The translations under genes were made by a program, and so were the position numbers. The notes beneath the pieces are model-generated. The model did not search any database. It saw only the letters and a list, made by a program, of their open reading frames with translations, and had not been told where the DNA came from. DNA of 64,000 nt from Petrotoga sp. 9PW.55.5.1 (GTDB lineage Bacteria > Thermotogota > Thermotogae > Petrotogales > Petrotogaceae): assembly GCF_003265365.1 (NCBI RefSeq), contig NZ_AUPM01000046.1, forward strand, positions 54,588 through 118,587, in the 5' to 3' direction. Positions 17,148 through 26,409 of the stretch are shown piece after piece; position 1 is the first letter of the stretch; every line of letters starts with the position of its first letter.

Positions 17148-17894
17148 GTGATAGGAGATAATCTAATAGTTCTAGATAAAGTTGATTCAACAAATATTTA
17201 TATTAAAAATCATTGGATAGAACTTCCTTCAGAAACAGTTGTTTGGGCTTTAGAACAGACTCAAGGTTATGGACGTAAAAAGGACAGATGGTATTCTCCC
17301 CTTGGAGGGCTTTGGTTCTCTGTTTTGTTTAAACCCCGCAAGAGACCTTTAATCCCATATTATTATGTTAGAATGTATTCTCTGGTAATTTATGATATAC
17401 TAAAAAATAAGTACAATTTAAATCCTATTATTAAATGGCCAAATGACATCTTAGTTGATGAAAAAAAAATTTGCGGAATTCTAGGTGAAAGTATATACAA
17501 GGGGACTTATCCCGCCTGTGTTGTTGTAGGTATAGGTCTAAACGTTAATAATGAATTACCTAATGAACTCAAAGATTATTCAACCAGTTTAAAAAATCTT
17601 TTAGGGAAAGAATTATCTTTAAGAAAATTACTCACACAAATAAATCATATTGCTTATCATTCTTATTATTTAAAATATTTTAAAGCCAAGTCTATATCTG
17701 CAGTAACTAAGATTTGGTTAAAAAGGTTAAATATAAAAAATGGTGATCCTGTTAAAATCAAAGATCAAAACACGGAAATTATTTCTGGAAGAATCAAAGA
17801 AATTCATTCAGATTATTTGGAAATTTTAGATGATTCTGGAAAGAGTAAAAAATATTATTCTGGAGACATAAGTTTATTAAATAAATATGGTTAA
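17148..17894 (+). CDS. birA: Biotin--[acetyl-CoA-carboxylase] ligase, monofunctional
   Basis: Attaches biotin to carboxyl-carrier proteins through biotinyl-AMP. The motif GYGRKKDRWYSPLGGLWFS (around residue 40) is the biotinyl-AMP loop; KWPNDILVDEKKICGIL follows. The C-terminal SH3-like domain ends at residue 248. There is no N-terminal helix-turn-helix, so it is ligase only and not a repressor. The start is GTG 17148, with AAAGGAGGAG 11 bases upstream. A TATAAT at 17095-17100 could serve as its -10 box, but no clear -35 is seen. Confidence 0.93.
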   Translation: MIGDNLIVLDKVDSTNIYIKNHWIELPSETVVWALEQTQGYGRKKDRWYSPLGGLWFSVLFKPRKRPLIPYYYVRMYSLVIYDILKNKYNLNPIIKWPNDILVDEKKICGILGESIYKGTYPACVVVGIGLNVNNELPNELKDYSTSLKNLLGKELSLRKLLTQINHIAYHSYYLKYFKAKSISAVTKIWLKRLNIKNGDPVKIKDQNTEIISGRIKEIHSDYLEILDDSGKSKKYYSGDISLLNKYG

Positions 17895-17980
17895 ATTTAT
17901 GATATAATCTATCTATAAATAAGTGTTAACACATTTTGGTTTTTTAGTTCTTTTATCTTTCTAATTTGGGGAGGTTTGAA

Positions 17981-18493
17981 ATGCCATTAAAAGTTCTTAT
18001 TTCAGAAGACGACATTCAAAGTAAAATCGAAAATTTGGCAAAAGATATCAATACTTATTATACAAAATTAACAGAGGAAATAACTGCTGTTTGTGTTTTA
18101 AAAGGGTCCGTTAATTTTTTTAGTGATCTTGTGAAAAAGATAAAATTGAATGTTAATTATAATTTTATACAAGTTTCAAGTTATGCTGGTGATATTACTA
18201 CTGGTAAGGTTAAAGTAAAAAGCTGGCTGGATGAACCTTTGGAGAACAAGCATGTGTTAATCGTAGAAGATATTGTAGATACAGGCAATACTTTGAAATA
18301 TATTATAAAATATTTAGAAAGGCAAAATCCCTTGTCGTTAGAAATCACTTCCATAGTAATGAAAAATGTTCACCCACATGGGATTAATGTTAAATTTCCG
18401 GGATTTGAAATAGGTGATAAATTTATAGTTGGTTATGGTTTAGATTACAATGAAAAATATAGGAATTTGCCTTATATAGGCTATATAGAATAA
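17981..18493 (+). CDS. hpt: Hypoxanthine phosphoribosyltransferase
   Basis: Salvages hypoxanthine and guanine to IMP and GMP with PRPP. The PRPP loop LIVEDIVDTGNTL is diagnostic, and VCVLKGSVNFF and VGYGLDYNEKYRNLPYIG are typical of bacterial HPRT. The start is ATG 17981, 6 bases after GGAGG, giving 170 residues. A TATAAT at 17903-17908 is a possible promoter element in the 86-base gap after birA. punA follows by 15 bases, so the two purine-salvage genes are probably cotranscribed. Confidence 0.95.
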   Translation: MPLKVLISEDDIQSKIENLAKDINTYYTKLTEEITAVCVLKGSVNFFSDLVKKIKLNVNYNFIQVSSYAGDITTGKVKVKSWLDEPLENKHVLIVEDIVDTGNTLKYIIKYLERQNPLSLEITSIVMKNVHPHGINVKFPGFEIGDKFIVGYGLDYNEKYRNLPYIGYIE

Positions 18494-18508
18494 GGAGGTT
18501 ATTGATTA

Positions 18509-19336
18509 ATGAATGTTGAAGAATACTTAGAAAAAGTAAAAGAAGCTGCGAAATTTGTGCAAGAAAAAGTCAGCAAGAAACCCAAAATGGCTATTATATT
18601 AGGATCAGGTTTAGGGAAAATTTCTCAAAGCTTGGATGAAACTATATCTATACCTTATTCCGAAATACCTCATTTCCCCAGATCCACTGCTCCGGGGCAC
18701 AAAGGCGAGCTGTTAATTGGACAATTAAAAGGAAAAAATACCTTATTAATGAATGGAAGATTTCACTATTATGAAGGCTACACAATGAAAGAAGTTACTT
18801 TTCCCATTCGTGTAATGCAAGAACTAGGCATTGAAACCTTGATAATAACAAACGCTGCAGGAGCTTTAAACCCTGATTTCGAAGTTGGAGTTCCTTGCAT
18901 TATAACAGACCACATTAATTTTTTCGGAGATAATCCTTTAATAGGTCCAAATATAGACGATTGGGGACCTAGATTTCCTGATATGACAGAAGTTTATTCA
19001 AGAAATCTTGTACAAGAGGCTTTTAAATCAGCAAAAAAGCTTAATTTAAAAGTTTATTCTGGTGTTTATTTGGGCTTAAGTGGACCAACTTTTGAAACTC
19101 CGGCCGAAATGTCCATGTTGAGAAATTTCGGTGCGGATGTCGTTGGAATGTCTACGGTGCCTGAGGCTATAGTTGCGAGACACGGCGGTATGAATATACT
19201 AGGTATAACAGCCATAACAGATAAAGCAGTTCCAGAGCAGCTAAAAGAAGTAACCGCTGAAGAAGTCATAGAAGTGGCCCAAAAGACAGGAGAACAGATT
19301 GCTAACTTGATAATGGGCATGATAGATGCCTTTTAA
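18509..19336 (+). CDS. punA: Purine-nucleoside phosphorylase, trimeric type
   Basis: Phosphorolyses inosine and guanosine to free base and ribose-1-phosphate, supplying bases to the HPRT encoded just upstream. Motifs are ILGSGLGKI, the phosphate/ribose loop FPRSTAPGHKGEL, GRFHYYEGY, TNAAGALNPDF and VGMSTVPEAIVARH. The length of 275 residues matches the homotrimeric family rather than hexameric DeoD. ATG 18509 follows AAGGAGG. The C-terminus lies 12 bases before the transglycosylase gene. Confidence 0.96.
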   Translation: MNVEEYLEKVKEAAKFVQEKVSKKPKMAIILGSGLGKISQSLDETISIPYSEIPHFPRSTAPGHKGELLIGQLKGKNTLLMNGRFHYYEGYTMKEVTFPIRVMQELGIETLIITNAAGALNPDFEVGVPCIITDHINFFGDNPLIGPNIDDWGPRFPDMTEVYSRNLVQEAFKSAKKLNLKVYSGVYLGLSGPTFETPAEMSMLRNFGADVVGMSTVPEAIVARHGGMNILGITAITDKAVPEQLKEVTAEEVIEVAQKTGEQIANLIMGMIDAF

Positions 19337-19348
19337 AAGGTGTATCAA

Positions 19349-20374
19349 ATGAAGATTTTTTTTTGTGTTTTAGTTTTATTGATAATTCCACTACAATTTT
19401 TTTCGTATTACGAAATATATGATTATCTATTTATGAAACCAAAAAATTATTTGGAGTATAACTCTAATTCTTCAGGAGAGTTTGGTATAGAATTTTATTC
19501 TATAAAAAAATATCCTCTAATGGATTCAAATGAATTGTTGTCTAGTGTTTGGTCTCAACAAAGAGATTTGATTGGTGGTCAAATGGTTGTTGAATCATCC
19601 AATTATACTCACGCCATTTCATCATCTAAAGCTGTTGGTTTGTTACAATTAAAACCTCAAACTGCAGAAGATCTTTACGTTTACAATTTGTTTGATCCAT
19701 ATGATAATTTAAAAGGCGCTTTAGAATATCATGGATATCTGAGACGTTTATTCAATAACGAAAGGCTGCAGATTATTGCTTACCATGATGGACCCACAGC
19801 CGTTATGGCCGGAAGGACCTCTGAAAACGGAGAAAAATATTACGAAAAGGTAAAAGGCGCACAAAATAATTACCAAAACAGAAAAATTTATTCTCCTTAT
19901 TTTGTTGGAGGCAGATTTTTGTATTCAAAAGAAGATGAAATAAACACAGAATTAATGGGAGGATTGGCATATAGAAAATATGAGATTTATGGGGGTTTGT
20001 CTTTCAAAACCCCACCTATTCAAGATCAAATTCAAGATCAAAGTTTTTCTTTTGACTCTTTAGAAATAGATTATAATTACTCTTTTTTGTACTCTCCAAG
20101 AACACATTTTGGCTTGGGATTTGAAGGAGAAATATTGCCAACTGATTTACTACTAAGGATTGGATTGCCTTGGCAAAATTTTATATTAAAAGGTCCTAAT
20201 AATCCAGAAATTATTTATAAACATTCACTAAATAATAATTGGACAACTAAGTTAATGATAAATGAAGAAATTCTTTTAATTTCTGGCTATTTTTCAATAG
20301 ATTTTTTAGATTTGTATCTTGGATATAATATCTTTGAACATTCAATTAACTTAGGATTTCGCATTTCTTTTTAG
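19349..20374 (+). CDS. Lytic transglycosylase domain with beta-rich C-terminal half
   Basis: A hydrophobic N-terminus (MKIFFCVLVLLIIPLQFF) is a likely signal peptide. Residues 60-165 are a soluble-lytic-transglycosylase fold: catalytic glutamate E82 in VVESSNY, then AVGLLQLKPQTAEDL and IIAYHDGP. The remaining ~170 residues alternate short hydrophobic and polar strands rich in Y, G and F and end in NLGFRISF. A terminal phenylalanine after an amphipathic strand resembles outer-membrane barrels. It may thus cut peptidoglycan while anchored in the outer membrane. The start is ATG 19349, with AAAAGG 8 bases upstream. It precedes fliF, so it may help flagellar assembly through the wall. Confidence 0.8.
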   Translation: MKIFFCVLVLLIIPLQFFSYYEIYDYLFMKPKNYLEYNSNSSGEFGIEFYSIKKYPLMDSNELLSSVWSQQRDLIGGQMVVESSNYTHAISSSKAVGLLQLKPQTAEDLYVYNLFDPYDNLKGALEYHGYLRRLFNNERLQIIAYHDGPTAVMAGRTSENGEKYYEKVKGAQNNYQNRKIYSPYFVGGRFLYSKEDEINTELMGGLAYRKYEIYGGLSFKTPPIQDQIQDQSFSFDSLEIDYNYSFLYSPRTHFGLGFEGEILPTDLLLRIGLPWQNFILKGPNNPEIIYKHSLNNNWTTKLMINEEILLISGYFSIDFLDLYLGYNIFEHSINLGFRISF

Positions 20375-20403
20375 ACAGATAATATTCTTGGAGGAATGAT
20401 TAG

Positions 20404-21951
20404 ATGGAAAAGTATATTCAAATAATTAGAGACTGGTGGCAAAATCAAGAAGAAAAACAAAAAAGATTATATATATTACTACTAATAGTATCAGTCGTAC
20501 TGATTATAGTACTTTCTATAATTCTTTCAAGAAAGAATTATGTTTTTTTTGTTGGTGGATTAGATCAAACAAGTTCCGGAAACATTGTCAGAACTTTTGA
20601 GGAAATGGGAATTGAATATAAAGTAGATAATTATGGAAATATTTATGTTGCTAATCAAAACGTTGCTGAATTAAGAATGAAATTAGCAAGTGATGGTGTT
20701 TTAGGTTATAATATTTCTGGATACGAACTACTTCAAAATCAAGGTCTTGGGACTACCAGTTACGATAAACAAGTAAATTATCAAATTGCGTTGGAAGGAG
20801 AACTCTCAAGAAGTATTGCATCAATGGATAAAATTAGATCAGCACGAGTTCATTTGGTTATACCCCCAAGAACTTATTATGAAGTTGGTGAAACACCCAA
20901 AACTTCCGCATCTGTTCTTTTAAATTTGGACCCAGGAGCGTCTATCTCTTCCAATCAAATAAGAGCAATTATTAACTTAGTATCCGGAGCTGTTCCTGGA
21001 TTAGATCCTGAAAATGTCAAAGTTGTAGATAACTTCTCGAATGATTTAAGTTCTCAAATTGCATTGGGAGATGGAATCAGTAATGCTGATACAAAATTTA
21101 AATTAAAAGCAGAAATCGAGAGATATTATAAACAAAAGGTAGAAAATAGTTTACAATCTGTTTTTGGTCTTGGAAATGTCGTTGTGGTTCCTGAAATCGA
21201 ATTAAATTGGCAAAAGATAGAAGAAGAAAGTAGAAAAGTTGAACCTGTTGTAGATGAAGAAGGATTAGTGCTTAGTACACAAATCAGAAGTGAGCAAAGT
21301 AGTTCTTCTCCTTTAGGACAAGTAGCTGGAGTTGATTCAAACATTCCTCCATATTCTTATCAAACACCTACCGGAACAGGTAATTATTACAATAGTTCCG
21401 ATACGATTATCAATTACGATGTGAATCAAATTTATAGAAGAACTATAGAAGATAAAAGCGGAGAAATTTCTAATAAAAGTATAACTATATTTGTTGATTT
21501 TCAAAACAGTAAAGTCCCAGACAGTCAAGATTTAAGAGATCAAATAGCTAAAGCTGTATCGAATGCAGCAGGAACTCCCGAAACAAATATCTCTTTGGTT
21601 GATATTCAATTTAATAGAGATATAGAATCGATGCGATGGCAAATTGAAAATGAAATTCAAATGCAAAGACAAAGAATTACTAACATAATAATAGCTATAA
21701 TTATATTAATCTTTATACTTATTATGATTATAATTATTTCAAGAATTTCTAGAGATCGTAAGGCAGCCCGGCTAGTTGAAGAAAGGAAAAAACAACTCGA
21801 AACAAACGTCGAAGATGTCATGAAAGAAAGAGGCGTAGAAGTTCTAGAAGTTTCACCTGAAGAAGAAAAAATAAGGGAAATATTAAATATAGCTGATAGA
21901 AATCCTAAAGAAGTTGCTGAAATTATAAGAACTTGGCTTAAAACTCAGTAA
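20404..21951 (+). CDS. fliF: Flagellar M-ring protein FliF
   Basis: Builds the MS-ring in the cytoplasmic membrane, the base of the flagellum and its export apparatus. Membrane helices lie near residues 22-42 and 425-447. Between them are the ring-building motifs (LASDGVLGYNISGYELL, ARVHLVIPPR, ASVLLNLDPGASIS). The cytoplasmic tail ending EIIRTWLKTQ is the FliG-binding segment. The length of 515 residues is normal. ATG 20404 follows GGAGG by 9 bases. It opens the fliF-fliG-fliH-fliI run. Confidence 0.97.
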   Translation: MEKYIQIIRDWWQNQEEKQKRLYILLLIVSVVLIIVLSIILSRKNYVFFVGGLDQTSSGNIVRTFEEMGIEYKVDNYGNIYVANQNVAELRMKLASDGVLGYNISGYELLQNQGLGTTSYDKQVNYQIALEGELSRSIASMDKIRSARVHLVIPPRTYYEVGETPKTSASVLLNLDPGASISSNQIRAIINLVSGAVPGLDPENVKVVDNFSNDLSSQIALGDGISNADTKFKLKAEIERYYKQKVENSLQSVFGLGNVVVVPEIELNWQKIEEESRKVEPVVDEEGLVLSTQIRSEQSSSSPLGQVAGVDSNIPPYSYQTPTGTGNYYNSSDTIINYDVNQIYRRTIEDKSGEISNKSITIFVDFQNSKVPDSQDLRDQIAKAVSNAAGTPETNISLVDIQFNRDIESMRWQIENEIQMQRQRITNIIIAIIILIFILIMIIIISRISRDRKAARLVEERKKQLETNVEDVMKERGVEVLEVSPEEEKIREILNIADRNPKEVAEIIRTWLKTQ

Positions 21952-21966
21952 AAAGGAGTTTTTGCG

Positions 21967-22983
21967 ATGGCAGAAAAAAACAAAGAGCTGAATGGTTTAA
22001 AAAAATCCGCAATTCTTCTAGTCCTTTTAGGTTCTGAAAAAGCTAGTAGAATATTAAAAAATCTTGATGAAGAAGAAGTTGAGCAATTGACTTTGGAAAT
22101 AGCCAATTTAGAAAAGATCGATGAAAAAACAAAAAAATCTGTGTTGGAAGAATTTGAAGAATATATAAAGGCAAAAGATTACATAAATACTGGCGGAGTA
22201 GATTATGCAAGAAAGTTATTGGAGCAAACTTTTGGTCCAGAAAAGGCGATTCAAATAATAGACAGATTAGTATCAAACTTACAAGTTAAACCTTTTGAAT
22301 TTTTAAGAAAAGTGGATATTTCGCAGATGGTCAATGTATTACAAAACGAACATCCTCAAACGGTTGCACTTATCTTATGTTATCTTCCTTCTCAAGCGGC
22401 CGCTCAAGTAATATCTGAACTTCCAGAATCACTCCAAATAAATGTTATAAAAAGGATCTCTACGATGGACTCAGCAAATCCCGATATAGTAAAAGAAATT
22501 GAAAGTAGATTGAAAGATAGACTTTCAGCTTTTACTGTACAATCATTTTCTCAAGTTGGCGGAATAGATATTTCAGCAGAGATTATGAATAATATTGATA
22601 GAGCTGTGAGTACCAAGATTTTTGAAAAGCTTTCAGAAAGAGATCCCAAGTTATCTGATGAAATAAGAAAAAGAATGTTTGTGTTTGAAGATATTGTAAA
22701 GTTAGATGATAGATCTATTCAAAGAATATTACGTGAAGTGGATAGCAAAGATCTCACTGTATCATTAAAAGGAGCAAGTGAAGAAGTAAAAAATATTATT
22801 ATGAAAAATATGTCAAAAAGAGCTGCTCAAATTATAAAAGAAGAGTTAGATTTTATGGGACCTATTAGGGTAAGAGATGTGGATGAAGCTCAACAAAGAA
22901 TCATTAATATTATAAGAAAGTTAGAAGAAGCTGGAGAAATTATCATCGTAAGTGGTGGGGCAGGTGAAGAACTAATTGAATAA
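21967..22983 (+). CDS. fliG: Flagellar motor switch protein FliG
   Basis: The rotor protein that interacts with the stator and sets rotation direction. It has 338 residues with the usual N, middle and C domains. The middle domain has the EHPQTVALILCYLPS motif. The C-terminal torque helix contains the charged series KLDDRSIQRILREVDSKDL. AAAAGGAGT precedes ATG 21967. The stop codon overlaps the start of fliH. Confidence 0.97.
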   Translation: MAEKNKELNGLKKSAILLVLLGSEKASRILKNLDEEEVEQLTLEIANLEKIDEKTKKSVLEEFEEYIKAKDYINTGGVDYARKLLEQTFGPEKAIQIIDRLVSNLQVKPFEFLRKVDISQMVNVLQNEHPQTVALILCYLPSQAAAQVISELPESLQINVIKRISTMDSANPDIVKEIESRLKDRLSAFTVQSFSQVGGIDISAEIMNNIDRAVSTKIFEKLSERDPKLSDEIRKRMFVFEDIVKLDDRSIQRILREVDSKDLTVSLKGASEEVKNIIMKNMSKRAAQIIKEELDFMGPIRVRDVDEAQQRIINIIRKLEEAGEIIIVSGGAGEELIE

Positions 22984-23687
22984 GAGAATTATAAATAATA
23001 AATGGGTCGTACTAGATAAAACTTTTGAAGTTCCATTAAAAGATATAGAAGAACTTAAAAACGATACAAAAAAACTTGAAAATAAAAATTATAATGAAAA
23101 AAATGCCAAAGAGATCTTGGCTGAAGCTCAAAAAAAAGGCTGAAAAAATAATCGAAGAATCAAAAGAAACTAGTGAAAAAATTTTAAAAAACGCACAGAT
23201 TGAAGCTCAAAAATTAAAAAAAGAACAAATTATTATTTTAAATAATAAGAAAAAAGAATTGGAAAATGAATTAGAGGATATTAAAGCGAATTTTCAGAGA
23301 ATTTCCAAAGAATATCAAATATATATTGAAGAGCTTTCAAAACAAAGTTTTGCTCTTTCAGAAAATGTTATCAAGTCAGTTGTTGAAAAATTTTTAAATC
23401 AAGAGCTTGATTCTCCAAATTGGATAGAAATCATATACAAAAATTTTGAAAATAAACTTTCTTCTTTTAAAAATGCAAAAATTAAATTAAGTCCTTCATT
23501 TAATAAAGATTATGAAAAATCCTTAAGAGAAAAATTAGGTCAGATTTTATTAATAATGGAAGATACTTCTTTGAAAGATAATCAAATAATTCTTGAAACT
23601 GATGAAGGGATTTTTGATTTGACCCCTCAAACATTCATAGAAGACATATTAAGTATTTTGGAGGAGTCTATGAATGAAAACAATTGA
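22976..23687 (+). CDS. fliH: Flagellar export regulator FliH, interrupted by a frame break at A8
   Basis: FliH binds and restrains the export ATPase FliI. Translation from TTG 22976, overlapping the fliG stop, gives NKRIINNKWVVLDKTFEVPL and continues with an acidic/lysine-rich helix to AEAQKK. It then meets a stop at 23141-23143. The homologous coiled-coil continues in another frame (AEKIIEESKETSEKIL) to 23687. The frames meet at C-A8-GG (A8 at 23130-23137). Seven As would give one continuous 236-codon frame. Possibilities are a real mutation, a sequencing error or transcriptional slippage on the A-tract. The two halves together match FliH in size and position between fliG and fliI. Confidence 0.85.
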
Positions 23688-25002
23688 GCTTACCCATGTT
23701 ATAAATAGTTTTAAAAATAAGATTGAAAATAAACCTTTATTTGAGATGCGAGGAAAAGTAAGTAGAATAATTGGAGTTACTATTGAATCAATAGGTCCAA
23801 ATGTGGCGTTGGGAGATTTATGCAAAATTAAATTGAAAAATGGATCAAAAGTTCTTGCTGAAACTGTTGGTTTTTCAGATAATAAAGTTTTGTTAATGCC
23901 TTTAGAAGAAGTTAACGGGATATACGTTGGTTCCCCTGTAGAAAGAATAGATAAAAATATTAATATAAAAGTTGGTCCTGAACTCTTGGGGCATGTATTA
24001 GATGGTTTGGGAAGGCCAATTGATGGTTCTACTATCAAGAATTATGAGAACAGAAGTATTTATTCTCCTGCTCCTAATCCTTTAATTAGAAAAAGAATCA
24101 AGGAACCCTTATCTGTTGGAATAAAGGCTATAGATGGTTTTTTAACGTTGGGAAAAGGTCAAAGAATAGGAATTATGGCTGGAAGTGGTGTGGGTAAAAG
24201 TACATTATTAGGAATGATCGCAAGATATACTGAAGCAGATATCAATGTAATTGGATTAATTGGTGAAAGGGGAAGAGAGGTAAAGGAATTCATTGAAAGA
24301 GACCTTGGCAAGGAAGGATTAAAAAAATCTGTTCTAGTAGTTTCAACCTCCGATTCTCCTTCGTTAATGAGAGTCAAATCCCTTTATACTGCTACCACCC
24401 TTTCTGAGTATTTCCGTGACCTTGGATATAATGTTTTATTAATGGTAGATTCTATTACAAGATGGGCTATGGCACAAAGGGAAATAGGGTTGTCAATCGG
24501 CGAACCACCTACAACTCGTGGCTATACCCCAAGTGTCTTTGCTAATATGCCTAAAATCCTTGAAAGAGCAGGTAATTCAACAACCGGTAGCATGACTTCT
24601 ATTTACACTGTATTAGTTGAGGCTGATGATATGAATGATCCCATTGGTGATGCTGTAAGAAGTATTGTTGATGGACATATTGTATTATCAAGAAAATTAG
24701 CTGATTCCGCTCATTATCCTCCTATAGACATTTTATCAAGTGTAAGCCGATTGATGTCTGAAGTAGCAGATGAAAAACATCTTAAAGCATCTAAATTTTT
24801 AAAGGATTTGTATGCAAATTATATTAATTCTAAAGACTTAATTGAAGTTGGTGCCTATAAGAAGGGGAGTAATAAAAAAGTCGACTTAGCTTTAAATGAA
24901 ATAGAAAACATTAATAACTTTTTAACTCAAGATATAGAAGAAAAAGCGCCCTTTGAAAATACTTTAAAATTATTGGTTGACATTTACGAAAAATATAACT
25001 AA
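23674..25002 (+). CDS. fliI: Flagellum-specific export ATPase FliI
   Basis: F1-beta-like ATPase that energises unfolding and delivery of export substrates. Walker A is GIMAGSGVGKSTLLG and Walker B is NVLLMVDSITRWAMAQRE. The type III ATPase signature REIGLSIGEPPTTRGYTPSVF follows. Its length of 442 residues is normal. ATG 23674 lies in the last codons of fliH (14-base overlap), with GGAGG upstream. No fliJ gene follows; instead an ABC-transporter permease begins 27 bases later. Confidence 0.97.
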   Translation: MKTIELTHVINSFKNKIENKPLFEMRGKVSRIIGVTIESIGPNVALGDLCKIKLKNGSKVLAETVGFSDNKVLLMPLEEVNGIYVGSPVERIDKNINIKVGPELLGHVLDGLGRPIDGSTIKNYENRSIYSPAPNPLIRKRIKEPLSVGIKAIDGFLTLGKGQRIGIMAGSGVGKSTLLGMIARYTEADINVIGLIGERGREVKEFIERDLGKEGLKKSVLVVSTSDSPSLMRVKSLYTATTLSEYFRDLGYNVLLMVDSITRWAMAQREIGLSIGEPPTTRGYTPSVFANMPKILERAGNSTTGSMTSIYTVLVEADDMNDPIGDAVRSIVDGHIVLSRKLADSAHYPPIDILSSVSRLMSEVADEKHLKASKFLKDLYANYINSKDLIEVGAYKKGSNKKVDLALNEIENINNFLTQDIEEKAPFENTLKLLVDIYEKYN

Positions 25003-25028
25003 AACAATACAGATATCGGAGGTATATA

Positions 25029-26394
25029 ATGAGTCTAAGAGCTGAATTTGTTATTGTTATTTATGTTTTAGCGATTATCTTCGCACTTCTTTTTTTTCGG
25101 AGTATTTCCAAAAAAAATTTTAAAACCCTCCAATTACAGAAAAGTTAAAGAAAGCATTTCTGCCTACCTCTACCTTTTACCTTCTTTTGTAATTTTAGGA
25201 ATTTTTGTCTTCTGGCCTATTTTTTATTCCTTTTATCTTAGTTTCTTCAAATGGGACTTCCAAAATCAAGATAATCCTATTTTTATAGGGTTTGAAAATT
25301 ATTTGAATTTGTTTAGGTTGAAACAACCTGTGAGTATTGATTTTAATCAGGCTTTTTTCACCACACTTTTAATCTTAATAACCTCTATTTTTGTTTTACA
25401 TTTGATATTTGATTTAAAAAATATTCAAACGCCTCAAAAAAGATTATTAATAATTATTTCTAGTATATTAGGAGTAATTTCTTTATTGTTTTTTTCCTCA
25501 AACTTTTTTTATATTATGATTCTTTCCCTTGTTCTATTGACCATTTACACAATTTTTATCGCCACCAACTCTTTTGGTCAGATTTCCAAAAAATTGTTCC
25601 CTCGTATTCTTTTTATGATAGTTTTTTATATCGCCTTTTATTTTCTTGGTGTGCCTGAAATAATAAGATTTTTAAATCTAGCTAAGGAGCAGTCCCTTTT
25701 CATAAAAGCTATTTGGAACACCATTTATTATGTTTTGCTTTCAACCCCTCTTACCATTATTCTTGCTTTATTGATAGCTCTGTTATTAAGAAGAAATTTA
25801 ATGGGAAAAACTTTTTTTAGAACTGTCTATTTTATTCCTTTTGTTACAAGTGTTGTTGCAATATCTTTGGTTTGGCAGTGGATTTTCAACGATAATGGTT
25901 TATTAAATTATTTTCTAACTCAAGTGGGTTTTTCGAAAATCCCGTGGTTAAAAGATCAAATATTTACTATTCCAACAGTTGCCATAATATCTATCTGGAA
26001 GATGGTTGGTTATTACGCCATAATATTTTTGGCGGGTCTACAAAATATTGATAAAAGTTATTATGAAGCTGCTGAAGTGGACGGTGCTACACCTTTTCAA
26101 AAATTTAGATTTATTACCCTACCGCTTTTATCCCCAACAACTTTTTTTATCATAATTGTTGCAATGATAGGTGCTTTTAAGGTGTTCGATGAAATATTTA
26201 TTTTATATGTTGGAATGCCCGGCCCTTATAATAACAGTGGCATGACAATGGTTTACTACATCTATGATATGTTCTACGTGCAACAACGAATGGGAAACGC
26301 TAGTGCTGCAGCTTATGTTCTGTTTGCCATTATTTTATTGTTTACCGTTATTCAAATGAGAGCGAGCCGTAGTAGGATATATTATGAATCTTGA
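25029..26394 (+). CDS. Sugar-type ABC transporter permease (MalF-like), frame break at T8
   Basis: Inner-membrane component of a carbohydrate-type importer. ATG 25029, with GGAGG upstream, starts MSLRAEFVIVIYVLAIIFAL. This frame stops after 39 codons. The continuation FGVFPKKILKPSNYRKVK and the rest of the permease are in another frame, and the two meet at the T-run 25090-25097. With seven Ts the gene would be one frame of 454 codons. The core permease domain has WNTIYYVLLSTPLTIIL and the EAA loop YEAAEVDGATPFQKFRF. About 130 residues with several extra hydrophobic segments lie between FENYLNLFRL and that core. No binding protein or ATPase gene is adjacent. Confidence 0.82.
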
Positions 26395-26409
26395 AGGAGG
26401 AATCTTCAC

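Noticed and set aside
17966..17980. Five extra codons at the start of hpt
   Set aside because: They consist of the ribosome-binding site itself (GGGGAGG); ATG 17981 is correctly spaced.
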